A stretch of DNA of 64,000 nt from Actinobacillus delphinicola. GTDB lineage: Bacteria; Pseudomonadota; Gammaproteobacteria; Enterobacterales; Pasteurellaceae. Every line of letters starts with the position of its first letter. The stretch's first letter is position 1. The stretch lies in assembly GCF_900638385.1 (NCBI RefSeq), contig NZ_LR134510.1:1054001-1118000 (forward strand). The letters are read 5' to 3'. Positions 26,145-36,378 of the stretch are shown here, piece by piece. A program made the translations under genes and the position numbers. A model generated the notes under the pieces. The model was not told the origin of the DNA, searched no databases, and saw only the letters and a program-made list of their open reading frames with translations.

Positions 26145-27458
26145 TTATGCAGATGTTGTTTTCTTTTTCACTGTTGCAATTTTAGAACAAACAGGAATAT
26201 TTACTGCTTCTAAGTTAGGTTTTTGACCATGGAGATCAAATTCGACTTCGACTTGAGGTTGGAAAACAAGAATATGGGTTGAACCACCAAAATGGAACAT
26301 ACCAATTTCTTGACCTTTCGTTACATGATCCCCTTCTTTGACTTCCAATTGACAGGTAGATACTTCACCCATACCGATCGGGATTACCGCAACCAAACCA
26401 ATATCTGGATCATCTGCCTTAATAACAACAATAGCACGAGGTGATGTTTCAGCAAGATAGGCTTCGGACCAATCTGGGCTAGCTGGATCTTTATCTTTAC
26501 CAGCAATTAAACCTTCAGAATAGCTTGCTTGATAATACATACCTGGAACAATATAGGCTTTGGTCACTGTTCCAGTGATTGGTGCATGCCAACGGTGATA
26601 ACTAAGGGCAGAAAGATAAGCTTGATAAATAGTACCACCTACAAATTGATCGGTAAGTTCTTCATCATCAAAAATATCCGCCATAGAGTAAGGTTGACCT
26701 TTAACCCAATAAGGGGCGTGTTTTTTTACATTTGTTGCGATTTCATAAGGTGCGGACTCACAAGCGTTTGCAATTACTTTAGAATCGTCTGGAGCTGCGA
26801 TAGGGCGAACGTCTTTGTTGAATAGGCGAGTAAAGAAATCATCCCATGAGGTGAAACCAAATTTTTCTTCAACCTTATCGCTTTTGCATTGGAATAGTTC
26901 AGTAAAACTTGTTCCATAGGCAGATTTATTCATTTCTTCAATTGCAGATGGACATAACCATCCCGTAGGTGAAGTATTTAATGCACACGCTGATGCGGGC
27001 GACATAAGATATTGTCCCCAATAATCTAAAATAGCACGGAAAGCATCATTAACTTCAGCATTTAAGAAAAATTCTTCGCCTGCTTTTGTACCCATAGCCC
27101 AGTTAAATAAAGCATTGATAGGACAACCAATTAACCCATTATCATAATATGCTGGTGGGCGTTGGATGATTAAATTAATGAGCTTATACATTTGATCCAA
27201 ATTATGGATTGCAGGATAACCGAACGCATCAATAGCATATTCAGGGGTATTTGGAACTTCAGCAAATGCCTCTTCTAATAATTTCTTTAGATGAGGTTTA
27301 GCGTCCAAAAGATCTTTAAAAAGTTGAACGGGTGGGAGAAGCGTGCGATTCTCATTCGCCGTTTCTGCTTCTTTGGTAATATTTTTTAACCAATTATTTA
27401 AGACTTGATCATCTTTCGGTAACCATTTACCTACACGAAAGTTTTTTACAATTGCCAT
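26145..27458 (-). CDS. phosphatidylserine-decarboxylase-like pyruvoyl enzyme (PSD2/PsiD-type)
   Basis: A 437-residue decarboxylase of the PSD superfamily with the long N-terminal domain of the PSD2/PsiD branch. The self-cleavage motif GGST lies at about 391-394, where serine 393 would become the pyruvoyl group. The catalytic histidine region reads YHRWHAPITG. There is no N-terminal membrane segment as in housekeeping Psd. This branch includes the fungal tryptophan decarboxylase PsiD, so a free amino acid is a plausible substrate. The gene follows an APC amino-acid antiporter by about 185 bases, a classic decarboxylase/antiporter arrangement. AGGAG is spaced correctly for the ATG at 27458; an ATG two codons earlier is too close to it. 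The substrate is unknown. Confidence 0.8.
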   Translation of the reverse strand: MAIVKNFRVGKWLPKDDQVLNNWLKNITKEAETANENRTLLPPVQLFKDLLDAKPHLKKLLEEAFAEVPNTPEYAIDAFGYPAIHNLDQMYKLINLIIQRPPAYYDNGLIGCPINALFNWAMGTKAGEEFFLNAEVNDAFRAILDYWGQYLMSPASACALNTSPTGWLCPSAIEEMNKSAYGTSFTELFQCKSDKVEEKFGFTSWDDFFTRLFNKDVRPIAAPDDSKVIANACESAPYEIATNVKKHAPYWVKGQPYSMADIFDDEELTDQFVGGTIYQAYLSALSYHRWHAPITGTVTKAYIVPGMYYQASYSEGLIAGKDKDPASPDWSEAYLAETSPRAIVVIKADDPDIGLVAVIPIGMGEVSTCQLEVKEGDHVTKGQEIGMFHFGGSTHILVFQPQVEVEFDLHGQKPNLEAVNIPVCSKIATVKKKTTSA

Positions 27459-27542
27459 AAGCATTCTCCTATAAAAGCACATGTGATGTGTCTTTGTTTT
27501 TTGCTATTTGATCTTGAAAGATGTATTAGCAGCCTGTAAAAG

Positions 27543-27571
27543 GAGGGGCGTTATCTAAGATAAACCGCCTC
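27543..27571 (-). other. imperfect hairpin between antiporter and decarboxylase genes
   Basis: On the minus strand GAGGCGGTTTATC can pair with GATAACGCCCCTC with bulges, followed by a T4 stretch. It is a weak terminator or processing site that could lower decarboxylase expression relative to the antiporter. Confidence 0.4.
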
Positions 27572-27644
27572 TCAAGTTTTTCTTCAAAAGAGAATATTCA
27601 TCCAATAGGACCTAAATACTTAATATTATTAATTAGTTATACAT

Positions 27645-29078
27645 TTATAATACGATGATACCTGTGTAGAGTAAGTAAATACTAAGTATTGCTAATGCAA
27701 TCATAATGAATGCAAGAATAGCATCTACTTTAGTAAAAATTTGATTGAATTTTTTACCCTCTTCACGACCAGCAAGCCAAAATGGCACAATACCTACTGC
27801 ATATAATGGTGTTGCTGCTAATAGATAAGCTAAGTTAGCAGAATAAAGTAACCAACAGCAGTAAATAGTGGCTGAGATTCCTGTAAATAAAGCGATATAG
27901 CGTTGTTTTTTATTATTAATAAAAAGTTTTTTCTGCTGAGCTTGTTGCCATAGATACATGGCACTTAGCAAGTAGCATGGAAGGATAATGACACTAGTAA
28001 TATTGATACTTGCTAAATAGACATTTTTAGCGAGTAGGGCTACGCCCATAAAAATTGACATAACAATACTAGAAATCCATAAAGAACCTGCAGGCACACC
28101 TTTATCATTTTCTGTTGAAAATACTTTTGGAAGCGTACCACCTTTAGCTGCGGCAAATGGAAGTTGAGCCATCAAAATTGTCCAAGCTACCCAAGCACCA
28201 CCAACTGAAATGAGAACAGAAATTGTAACGAAATCTACGAACCAATTACCAACAAGGGTTTGCAAGATATAACCGGTAGAAGGATCGGTGAGTTTAGCAA
28301 TTTCTGGTTGTGCCATAATTCCGTATGGGAGAATGGATAAAACGACATAAAGTCCAAGGGCAATCAAAAATCCAACGACAGTGGCAGGACCAATTTGTTT
28401 TGGATTTTGTGCATGGTTAGAAATTACTACTGCCCCTTCAATCCCGATAAAACACCATAAAGTAACCAGCATTGGTGCTTTAATTTGTTCCCAAATTGGA
28501 CCTAAGTGTAATTGTTTACCCCAGAAGTCAACATGGAACCAATCAATATGCGTAACAATAATCATTGCCACGATAATACCGATTAACGCAATAAATTTAA
28601 TAATAACTGTGATGGTATTGATTGCTGCAGCTTGCTTGATACCAGCAAGGACAAGAAAATTGTAGAACCAAATAAAGGCGAGCCCAAGGACAAAGGTTGG
28701 CCAACTGTGTTTAAGAAAAATAGGGAAATAGTGACCGAGCGAATCGTTAACCATTATTGCAAAAGCAACGTTTCCCGCAATGCAAGCTAACCAATATCCC
28801 CACGCCGAGTTGAAACCAATATATCGACCAAATCCTTGACGTGCATAGGCAAAAATACCGATTGCCAGGTCAGGTCGCTCATCAGACAATATTTTAAATG
28901 TCCATGCTAATGCGAACATACCAATTGCCGTAATAAGCCATGCAATGAGAACTGGCCCTAATGCAGATTGGGCTGCCATATTTTGTGGAATATCAAATAT
29001 TCCTCCGCCGACAATAGATCCAAAAACCATTGATGCTAAGCCTAAGAAACCTATTTTTTTCACTGTCGAGGTTGCCAT
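27645..29078 (-). CDS. APC-family basic amino acid/amine antiporter (ArcD/YdgI-like)
   Basis: A 477-residue inner-membrane protein with about 12-13 transmembrane segments. The APC signature GSIVGGGIFDIPQNMA is near residues 21-36, followed by GFNSAWGYWLACIAGNVAFA, characteristic of the ArcD/YdgI basic amino-acid antiporter group. Such proteins swap an amino acid for its decarboxylated amine or for another basic amino acid. Here it precedes a pyruvoyl decarboxylase in the same direction, suggesting import of the substrate and export of the amine. GGAGG lies upstream of the ATG, then a very AT-rich leader of over 500 bases. The exchanged pair is unidentified. Confidence 0.85.
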   Translation of the reverse strand: MATSTVKKIGFLGLASMVFGSIVGGGIFDIPQNMAAQSALGPVLIAWLITAIGMFALAWTFKILSDERPDLAIGIFAYARQGFGRYIGFNSAWGYWLACIAGNVAFAIMVNDSLGHYFPIFLKHSWPTFVLGLAFIWFYNFLVLAGIKQAAAINTITVIIKFIALIGIIVAMIIVTHIDWFHVDFWGKQLHLGPIWEQIKAPMLVTLWCFIGIEGAVVISNHAQNPKQIGPATVVGFLIALGLYVVLSILPYGIMAQPEIAKLTDPSTGYILQTLVGNWFVDFVTISVLISVGGAWVAWTILMAQLPFAAAKGGTLPKVFSTENDKGVPAGSLWISSIVMSIFMGVALLAKNVYLASINITSVIILPCYLLSAMYLWQQAQQKKLFINNKKQRYIALFTGISATIYCCWLLYSANLAYLLAATPLYAVGIVPFWLAGREEGKKFNQIFTKVDAILAFIMIALAILSIYLLYTGIIVL

Positions 29079-29611
29079 GTTTATCCTCCAAAATTTATTA
29101 AAAACTATTAAATTTAAGTGTTACGTAATTCAAAAAACTACGTTTAAAAATAGATCTATATATTTTTCATATACTCAATTGGTTAAATAAGTATCACTTT
29201 ATATTTATAAAATCAAGTAAATTTAGGAATAAAAGATATTTATTTATAGTGATTGTAATCATATTATATATTTGTATATTTCGATTAATAAAACCTATTA
29301 AAAATAATTAATATAACTATTTATAATTATTTTTAATTGTTAACTATTTATCATCATTATTATTCTGTTTATATATAAATTCTTTATTTATTATCGTTAT
29401 ATTTTATTAAATATTAAATATATGTATAAAAAAGACAATAAATTAAAAATAACTGACGGATTGTGAAATATATTTATAAATTTTTATTTGTAAAAACAGT
29501 GGAATATGCCCAAAAAATTGAGTAAAACGATATTGTATTTTTTCTTAAAAAAAATGAGCTATAATTTGTTTCCAGTATGTAAGATATCAACTTTTAAGTG
29601 GAGGAAGCTGT
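29079..29611. other. very AT-rich divergent intergenic region
   Basis: There is no gene in this 533-base gap between the antiporter and yggS. A TATAAT at 29560-29565 is a likely -10 box for yggS, about 50 bases before its ATG; no good -35 box was found. GTTAACTATTTATCATCA at 29339-29356 resembles a sequence in the leader of gadC at 46595. Confidence 0.5.
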
Positions 29612-30286
29612 ATGACAATACAACAAAATCTTTTGAAGATCCGTCAGGAAATTAAGGATTATAGTTCTGGAAAAAATGTACACCTTCTTGCGGTAAGTAA
29701 ATTTAAACCAACAAGCGATATTGAAGCAGCTTACGAAGCAGGTCAGCATGCATTTGGAGAGAATTACGTCCAAGAAGGTGTTGAAAAAATTCAATATTTC
29801 CGTGATAAAGGAATACAGCTTGAATGGCACTTTATTGGTCCATTGCAATCTAATAAGACCCGCTTAGTGGCTGAAAATTTTGATTGGTGTCAGACAATTG
29901 ATAGATTGAAAATAGCACAAAGATTAAGTGAACAAAGACCAATGACTCAAAAGCCACTTAATGTACTGATTCAAATTAATATTAGTGACGAGGCAAGTAA
30001 ATCGGGTATAAAGCCACAGGAGATGCTCAATCTTGCCCAAGAAATTGTGCAGCTACCGAACTTATGTTTGCGTGGTTTAATGGCGATTCCAGCTGCTACA
30101 GAAGATATTGATATGCAACGAACAGTATTTAAGAAAATGGAAAAATTATTTGCTGAGCTTAAAAATAGTTTTCCCCAACAAAATATTGACACCCTTTCAA
30201 TGGGAATGTCAGGCGATATGAAAATAGCGATTGAATGCGGATCGACAATGGTGCGTATTGGTACGGCTATTTTTGGTGCACGTTAA
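29612..30286 (+). CDS. yggS: YggS-family pyridoxal-phosphate homeostasis protein
   Basis: A 224-residue cytosolic PLP-binding TIM-barrel protein (PROSC/PLPBP family) that buffers PLP and affects amino-acid pools. The PLP lysine is K30 in LLAVSKFKP, followed by FGENYVQE and, near the C-terminus, SMGMSGDMKIAIECGSTMVRIGTAIFG. GTGGAGGAAG precedes the ATG. It is a single-gene unit closed by a long dyad terminator. Confidence 0.95.
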   Translation: MTIQQNLLKIRQEIKDYSSGKNVHLLAVSKFKPTSDIEAAYEAGQHAFGENYVQEGVEKIQYFRDKGIQLEWHFIGPLQSNKTRLVAENFDWCQTIDRLKIAQRLSEQRPMTQKPLNVLIQINISDEASKSGIKPQEMLNLAQEIVQLPNLCLRGLMAIPAATEDIDMQRTVFKKMEKLFAELKNSFPQQNIDTLSMGMSGDMKIAIECGSTMVRIGTAIFGAR

Positions 30287-30297
30287 TTCTAAAAATT

Positions 30298-30339
30298 ACG
30301 CCCCAATTTTCGTAAAAATTTTTACGAAAATTGGGGCGT
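30298..30339. terminator. perfect 42-bp palindromic terminator (repeat copy C)
   Basis: Two 21-base arms are exact reverse complements with no loop bases left over. The outer arm is ACGCCCCAATTTTCG. It is the cleanest member of the dyad family in this window and lies between yggS and leuS. Confidence 0.8.
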
Positions 30340-30419
30340 GAATAAATCTGCGTATTTCATCGGCATTCTCTAGGATTTTCGGCTATTTTACGCTATTCTA
30401 TACGTTATTTTTTATCGTT

Positions 30420-30445
30420 AAATCGCGACTCCCTGCGATTTTTTA
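30420..30445 (+). other. terminator-like hairpin in the leuS leader
   Basis: AAATCGC pairs with GCGATTT around an eight-base loop and is followed by a T run, ending about 20 bases before the leuS ATG. It could attenuate leuS or end read-through. I see no leucine-rich leader peptide. Confidence 0.4.
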
Positions 30446-30463
30446 TTGAAGGTTAAAATTTTT

Positions 30464-33046
30464 ATGCAAGAACAATATCGTCCCGAGCTAATTGAGCCCG
30501 CTGTACAAACGTTTTGGAGAGAGAACCAAACATTTAAAGCAGTTAAAGACACGACTAAAGAAAAATATTATTGCCTCGCCATGTTTCCGTATCCGTCAGG
30601 TCGTTTACACATGGGACATGTGCGTAACTACACGATTGGTGACGTAATTGCACGTTACCAACGTATGCTAGGTAAAAATGTATTACAACCAATGGGTTGG
30701 GATGCCTTTGGTCTGCCAGCGGAAGGGGCGGCGATCAAGCATAAAACTGCACCAGCAAAATGGACTTACGAAAATATTGATTACATGCGTAATCAATTAA
30801 AAATGTTAGGTTTCGGTTTTGACTGGAGCCGTGAAGTGACAACTTGTCGTCCAGAATATTACAAATGGGAACAATGGTTTTTCACTGAACTTTATCGTAA
30901 AGGTTTAATTTATAAAAAAACCTCTACCGTAAACTGGTGCCCAAATGATGAAACCGTACTTGCAAATGAACAAGTGCACGAAGGTTGCTGTTGGCGTTGT
31001 GATACCCCGGTAGAACAAAAAGAAATTCCGCAATGGTTTATTAAAATTACTGATTATGCAGATCAATTACTTGGTGGCCTAGATAACTTACCAGAATGGC
31101 CTGACATGGTAAAAGCGATGCAACGTAACTGGATTGGTCGCAGTGAAGGGGCGGAAATCACCTTTAAACTTGCTGATAGTGATAAAACATTAACAGTTTA
31201 TACGACACGCCCAGATACTTTCTATGGCGTATCTTATGTATCTATCGCAGCGGGTCATCCACTTGCAGAAGAGGCAGCAAAAAATAATCCAGAACTTCAA
31301 GCTTTCATCCATGAATGTAAAAATACCAAAGTTGCAGAAGCTGAATTAGCAACGATGGAGAAAAAAGGCATGCCGACAGGCTTCTATGTTGAGCATCCGT
31401 TTACTGGTAAACGTGTACCAGTTTGGGTCGCTAACTTCGTATTAATGGATTATGGTACAGGCGCAGTAATGGCAGTACCTGCGCATGATCAACGTGATTA
31501 TGAATTTGCGAAAAAATACGGCTTAGAGATTAATCCTGTTATTCGTCCATTAGATGGTAGTGAATTGGATATTTCTGAAAAAGCTTATACTGAGCATGGT
31601 TTGCTCATCCATTCTGCAGAGTTTGATGGATTAAACTTTGAAGAAGCGTGTGCTGGAATTATTGAAAAATTAGAAAAAATGCACGTTGGTCAACGTCAAG
31701 TAAACTTCCGTTTACGTGACTGGGGTGTTTCTCGTCAACGCTACTGGGGTGCGCCAATTCCAATGCTTACCCTTGAAGATGGCAAAGTGGTACCCGCACC
31801 ATTAGAAGATTTACCGATTATCCTTCCAGAAGATGTGGTAATGGATGGCGTGACTAGCCCTATTAAAGCTGACCCAACTTGGGCAGAAACGACATATCAA
31901 GGTCAAAAAGCATTTAAAGAAACGGATACTTTCGATACCTTTATGGAAAGTAGCTGGTACTATGCACGTTACACCAGCCCACAATGCCATACAGCAATGT
32001 TAGACAAAGAAGAAGCGAATTATTGGTTGCCAGTTGACCAATATATCGGTGGTATTGAGCATGCAACAATGCATTTATTATATTTCCGTTTCTTCCATAA
32101 ATTATTGCGTGATGCAGGTTTTGTTACTTCTGACGAGCCAGCGAAAAAATTACTTTGCCAAGGGATGGTATTAGCGGATGCCTTCTATTATACCAGCCCA
32201 ACTAATGAACGCATTTGGGTATCTCCAACTGAAGTATTATTAGAGCGTGATGAAAAAGGTCGTATCATTAAAGCTGTAGATCGTGAGGGGCGTGAGCTTG
32301 TACATAGCGGTATGACCAAAATGTCTAAATCTAAAAATAACGGTATTGATCCACAAGAAATGGTGGAAAAATATGGTGCCGATACTGTGCGTTTATTTAT
32401 GATGTTTGCAGCACCTGCAGAAATGACATTGGAATGGCAAGAATCAGGTGTAGAAGGGGCTAACCGTTTCCTACGTCGTTTATGGAATCTAGCCGCAACT
32501 TACCAAAAAGATCCAGCCACTGTTGCTCTTGATCCAGCTGCTCTTAATGCAGATCAAAAAGCATTACGTCGTGATCTCCATAAAACTATCGCTAAAGTAA
32601 CGGATGATATTGGTCGCCGCCAAACATTCAATACTGCAATTGCTGCGGTGATGGAATTAATGAATAAACTTACCAAAGCACCATTGGAAAGTGATCAAGA
32701 TAAAGCCGTAATGGGCGAAGCATTAAATGCCGTTGTGCGTATGCTTTCACCAATTACGCCACATATCTGTTTCAAACTTTGGCAAGAACTTGGTAACGAA
32801 GGTACCGTTGATTTTGCACCATGGGTTGAGGCAGATGAAAAAGCCATGATCGATGATGAGAAGATCATTGTTGTGCAAGTAAATGGTAAAGTACGTGCGA
32901 AATTGACTGTACCAGCCGATATGGAAGAAGATGCGATTAAAGCCCTTGCATTAGATGATGCAAACGTACAAAAATTCTTGGAAGGATTGAATGTACTGAA
33001 AGTCATTTTTGTAAAAGGTAAATTAATTAGCATCGTTGCTAAATAA
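30464..33046 (+). CDS. leuS: leucyl-tRNA synthetase
   Basis: An 860-residue class I synthetase, the same length as the E. coli enzyme. The HIGH motif appears as [11 protein letters not shown] near residue 40, the KMSKS loop as [11 protein letters not shown] near 620, and the CP1 editing domain includes [12 protein letters not shown]. The N-terminus [12 protein letters not shown] and GAAGG ten bases upstream fix the start; an upstream TTG is not needed. It leads leuS-lptE-holA, the order also found in H. influenzae. Confidence 0.97.
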   Translation: MQEQYRPELIEPAVQTFWRENQTFKAVKDTTKEKYYCLAMFPYPSGRLHMGHVRNYTIGDVIARYQRMLGKNVLQPMGWDAFGLPAEGAAIKHKTAPAKWTYENIDYMRNQLKMLGFGFDWSREVTTCRPEYYKWEQWFFTELYRKGLIYKKTSTVNWCPNDETVLANEQVHEGCCWRCDTPVEQKEIPQWFIKITDYADQLLGGLDNLPEWPDMVKAMQRNWIGRSEGAEITFKLADSDKTLTVYTTRPDTFYGVSYVSIAAGHPLAEEAAKNNPELQAFIHECKNTKVAEAELATMEKKGMPTGFYVEHPFTGKRVPVWVANFVLMDYGTGAVMAVPAHDQRDYEFAKKYGLEINPVIRPLDGSELDISEKAYTEHGLLIHSAEFDGLNFEEACAGIIEKLEKMHVGQRQVNFRLRDWGVSRQRYWGAPIPMLTLEDGKVVPAPLEDLPIILPEDVVMDGVTSPIKADPTWAETTYQGQKAFKETDTFDTFMESSWYYARYTSPQCHTAMLDKEEANYWLPVDQYIGGIEHATMHLLYFRFFHKLLRDAGFVTSDEPAKKLLCQGMVLADAFYYTSPTNERIWVSPTEVLLERDEKGRIIKAVDREGRELVHSGMTKMSKSKNNGIDPQEMVEKYGADTVRLFMMFAAPAEMTLEWQESGVEGANRFLRRLWNLAATYQKDPATVALDPAALNADQKALRRDLHKTIAKVTDDIGRRQTFNTAIAAVMELMNKLTKAPLESDQDKAVMGEALNAVVRMLSPITPHICFKLWQELGNEGTVDFAPWVEADEKAMIDDEKIIVVQVNGKVRAKLTVPADMEEDAIKALALDDANVQKFLEGLNVLKVIFVKGKLISIVAK

Positions 33047-33068
33047 GGCTGTATTCAATAAAACTGTT

Positions 33069-33094
33069 AAGGGTAGTGAGTGATCGCTACCCTT
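33069..33094 (+). other. hairpin between leuS and lptE
   Basis: AAGGGTAG pairs with CTACCCTT around a ten-base loop, but the T tract after it is poor. It may be a partial terminator or RNA-processing signal within the operon. Confidence 0.4.
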
Positions 33095-33147
33095 ATAAAA
33101 TTATCTGATTTAGGGTTATTAACCGAGCATATTAACGAGAGAAATTT

Positions 33148-33678
33148 ATGCGAAATAAAGTCAAAATTGCCCTTCTTGGTATTTTTCTTTCTGTACTAAG
33201 TGCGTGTGGCTTTCAATTTAAAACTGGTGAAATGTTACCGCCAGAATTGCGTACGATGAAATTTGAAACAGGTGATAAGTATTCGGACATGGCTCGAATT
33301 ATGCGCCAAACATTACGTTTAAATGCGATTCAGCTTGTTGATAAGAATACAAAAGATGTACCAACATTCTATCTTGATGGCATGACAGAGAGTAGTGATG
33401 TTTCAGCGCTTTTCGCAACAGGGAAAGAAGCTGAACAATTGTTAGTTGTGAAAGCAAATGCACGTATTATTATGCCAAATGGTGAAAGTTATCCACTTTC
33501 AACACAAGTTGTACATAATTTCTTTGATAGTCCACAAGAAGCGTTAGCAAAAACCACTCAAAAAGATGTGCTTTGGAAGCAAATGCAACGACAAGCAGCG
33601 GAACAATTAATTAATCGTTTAATGGCATTAAAAGATAAATTAAAACCAAGCCTTGTAGTAAATAAAGTGGAAAAATAG
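33148..33678 (+). CDS. lptE: LPS assembly lipoprotein LptE
   Basis: A 176-residue outer-membrane lipoprotein that plugs LptD during lipopolysaccharide insertion. The lipobox SVLSAC places the lipidated cysteine at residue 20, followed by GFQFKTGEMLPPELRTM, matching the LptE (RlpB) family. It sits 101 bases after leuS and one base before holA, the conserved arrangement. Confidence 0.93.
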   Translation: MRNKVKIALLGIFLSVLSACGFQFKTGEMLPPELRTMKFETGDKYSDMARIMRQTLRLNAIQLVDKNTKDVPTFYLDGMTESSDVSALFATGKEAEQLLVVKANARIIMPNGESYPLSTQVVHNFFDSPQEALAKTTQKDVLWKQMQRQAAEQLINRLMALKDKLKPSLVVNKVEK

Positions 33679-33679
33679 C

Positions 33680-34720
33680 ATGAGAAGAATTGCAAGCGAT
33701 CAACTCAGCTTTGCATTACAGAAAGGATTACCGCCAGTATGTATTTTGACTGGTAGTGATCCTTTATTGCTGATTGAAGCTGAAGATATGCTTTGCCAGT
33801 ATGCCTCTGAACAGGGATTCGATGAAAAATATCGTCAAACGATTGAGAATACGACAGATTGGGACAGTATTCTTGAGCGCGTTCAATCTATGGGGCTATT
33901 TTTTCAGCGGCAAATTATTTATTTGCAATTACCCGAAAATCTTAATGCGGCAATACAAAATCAATTACAGGTATTGATTGAGCACCTAAATGAAGATTGT
34001 TTGTTAATTTTACATTTACCAAAATTTAATAAAAATGTAGAAAAGCAAAAGTGGGTAGTCGCCTTAGAAAAATTTGCTCCACAAAGTTGGTTGGTAAATT
34101 GCCAAACACCAACATTAGAGGCACTCCCACAGTGGATTAGTATTCGGGCACGTCAATTAGAATTAGCCTTCGATCAAGAAAGTATCCAATTGCTGTGTTA
34201 TAACTATGAAGGAAACTTACTGGCATTAAAGCAAGTATTATCGCTTTTAAGTTTACTTTATCCTGCGAGTAAAATTACATTACCACGGGTTCAGCAAGTG
34301 ATAGAGCAGTCTGCCGTATTTAGTGTTTATCAGTGGGTAGATGCGTTACTTTCAGGAGATGCTCTTCGCGCAAAACAGATTTTATCTGCATTACAACAAG
34401 ATGATACGCAACCTGTCATTCTGTTAAGAAGTTTGCAACGTGAGATCATGATGCTTTTGCAAATCACGCAGCCTTATTCTACGTTCAATATGGATATGCC
34501 ACTTGATTTAAGTGGTGCACGGGCTCGTTTTGATGAATTACGTATTTGGCAAAATAGACGGAATTTATTGCTTCAAGCAGCAAAGCGTTTTACATATCGT
34601 AGAATTTTTGAAATTATTCAAGAACTTGCTGTCTTAGAACGTGCCGTGAAACAAGACTTTAATCAAAATGTATGGCAAGAATTAACTTTACTAAGTTACC
34701 ATTTTTGCCAGCCTAATTAG
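33680..34720 (+). CDS. holA: DNA polymerase III subunit delta
   Basis: A 346-residue clamp-loader subunit that opens the beta clamp. The N-terminal AAA-like fold begins with CILTGSDPLLLIEAEDML, and the protein lacks Walker motifs, as is normal for delta. Length and position immediately after lptE agree with the family. The ATG is one base after the lptE stop codon. Confidence 0.93.
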   Translation: MRRIASDQLSFALQKGLPPVCILTGSDPLLLIEAEDMLCQYASEQGFDEKYRQTIENTTDWDSILERVQSMGLFFQRQIIYLQLPENLNAAIQNQLQVLIEHLNEDCLLILHLPKFNKNVEKQKWVVALEKFAPQSWLVNCQTPTLEALPQWISIRARQLELAFDQESIQLLCYNYEGNLLALKQVLSLLSLLYPASKITLPRVQQVIEQSAVFSVYQWVDALLSGDALRAKQILSALQQDDTQPVILLRSLQREIMMLLQITQPYSTFNMDMPLDLSGARARFDELRIWQNRRNLLLQAAKRFTYRRIFEIIQELAVLERAVKQDFNQNVWQELTLLSYHFCQPN

Positions 34721-34735
34721 CATAAATTTTTACGA

Positions 34736-34771
34736 AAAAAGTGGCGTCTTCCATCGGAAACGCCACTTTTT
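34736..34771. terminator. bidirectional terminator after holA
   Basis: AAAAAGTGGCGT pairs with ACGCCACTTTTT over 12 bp, with a further TTCC/GGAA inner stem. The sequence leading into it (TTTTTACGAAAA from 34727) matches an arm of the dyad repeat family. Confidence 0.85.
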
Positions 34772-34796
34772 ATTTGATTATTTTACCTTCTTCAAC

Positions 34797-35507
34797 TTAT
34801 TTTAAAATGAGTTGAATTTGCGCATCAATGCTTGCTTTAATGTCGGTGGTTTGGTTACCCATCACAGGTGTGTCACTGTTGCTGCTACGAAGATTTGCTG
34901 CGAACATGTATGGAGGGTTATAGCTATCTGACATCGGACTATTAATGTTAATTGAGACTATTTTATAACCTTTAGCACCCATACTTTCAGTGATGAACTC
35001 TGCCTTTTTCTTAAATTGAGCAAGCGCTTTTTGAATAAGTTCGTTATCTAATTTAGCAAGTTTTGCTTTTGATACGCCAGATTGCATACCTTGTACCGCC
35101 ATAGTACCTTTTAGATCCGTTAGGGCTTTTGATAATGCTTCGCTACTATCGCTACGAAGGGTTAAATTCCCATTTACGATCCAGCCATCTTGCTTATCTT
35201 TGTCGTTGTAATGAACACGGCTATAAATATCATTATTTTTCACCTGTACATCTTTTTCATTTTTTAACGTAGCAAGGGCTTTTTGTAGGGTTTGGTTAAC
35301 TTGGGTATTGGCTTTTGCAAGAGTATCGCTTTGCGTTTGCGTGAAAACGGTTGCTTGCCAGTAATTGTGTTTTACTTCCTTGTTAACAGCGGTACGGAAG
35401 CTCACAATGTCTAGCATATTGTTGGCAGACATATCATCTGCAGCAAACGTTGCAGAGGCAGAACCCGCAGCCAGGGCAATCACTAATGCAGTTTTTAACA
35501 TTTTCAT
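34797..35507 (-). CDS. periplasmic SIMPL-domain (DUF541) protein
   Basis: A 236-residue exported protein: a signal peptide (MKMLKTALVIALAAGSASATFA, cut after FAA or nearby) followed by one SIMPL domain. Related proteins in E. coli (YggE) and Brucella (BP26) are periplasmic or outer-membrane associated and linked to oxidative stress or immunogenicity, but the molecular function is unknown. GGAGAA precedes the ATG. It is a single-gene unit. Confidence 0.85.
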   Translation of the reverse strand: MKMLKTALVIALAAGSASATFAADDMSANNMLDIVSFRTAVNKEVKHNYWQATVFTQTQSDTLAKANTQVNQTLQKALATLKNEKDVQVKNNDIYSRVHYNDKDKQDGWIVNGNLTLRSDSSEALSKALTDLKGTMAVQGMQSGVSKAKLAKLDNELIQKALAQFKKKAEFITESMGAKGYKIVSININSPMSDSYNPPYMFAANLRSSNSDTPVMGNQTTDIKASIDAQIQLILK

Positions 35508-35628
35508 TTCTATTCTCCTTTTAGAAAAATTAGGATGCTCATTTCTTTTGTCAGCGAAAATACGGGAAAATTCCCTAAAGCAGAAATCTCTGCTCTTATC
35601 GGTTTAAAAATAAGCAAAATTGACCTAA

Positions 35629-36378
35629 TTATTTTGTTACATAGATATCAAAACGATGGTTCTTAGTTTCCCGAGAAACGGTTGGACGTTGCGCATTAAT
35701 ATAAGGAGCATAATCTGGACGTTTAACCACAACCCGAGATTTTGCTAAATTAAGCGCAGGGTCCAATAATTCATCGGCATCTAAATCTGCTCCAACTAAA
35801 TGTTGGAATACACGCATTTCTTTTTTTACTAATGCACTTTTCTGTTTATGTGGAAACATTGGATCAAGGTAAACCACATCGGCTGAATCTGTAGATGGAT
35901 CCAATTCCTTAATATGGTGAACAGGAAGAAGTTGCAAATGTTGTTTTAAAAATTCGCCTAATTCTTCATCCAAGTAGGCACGTTGTAGTCCATCTTGTAA
36001 GAGTAACCACACGACTGGATGACGTTCAACAAGTCTTACAGGGCAGCCCAATGCGGCAAGTACAAAGGCATCGCGACCTAAACCAGCTGTCGCATCAATG
36101 ATACTTGGAAGTTCCCCTTTTTTGATGCCCACTGCTTTGGCAATTGCTTCACCACGTCCACCACCGAATTTACGGCGGTGAGCAAGCGTACCATGGATAA
36201 AATCAACAAAAATTGCACCGAGTTTGGGTTCATCCAATTTACGCAATTCTAAATGTTCATCGGTTTGCACGAGGGCTAACACGGCCTCTGGATCGTGGAT
36301 TAATCCTTTGTTTTCGCACAAAGTATAAAAATTTTCACGAATATCGGGGCGTGTTGTTTCGCAAATTAATTGAATCAT
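35629..36378 (-). CDS. rsmJ: 16S rRNA (guanine-1516-N2)-methyltransferase
   Basis: A SAM-dependent rRNA methyltransferase of 249 residues. The conserved segments [31 protein letters not shown] (SAM loop), [22 protein letters not shown] and VVKRPDYAP match E. coli RsmJ closely. The ATG at 36378 gives MIQLICET, aligning with the E. coli N-terminus and overlapping the trmA stop as ATGA; an ATG six codons earlier lies deeper inside trmA. Confidence 0.93.
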   Translation of the reverse strand: MIQLICETTRPDIRENFYTLCENKGLIHDPEAVLALVQTDEHLELRKLDEPKLGAIFVDFIHGTLAHRRKFGGGRGEAIAKAVGIKKGELPSIIDATAGLGRDAFVLAALGCPVRLVERHPVVWLLLQDGLQRAYLDEELGEFLKQHLQLLPVHHIKELDPSTDSADVVYLDPMFPHKQKSALVKKEMRVFQHLVGADLDADELLDPALNLAKSRVVVKRPDYAPYINAQRPTVSRETKNHRFDIYVTK

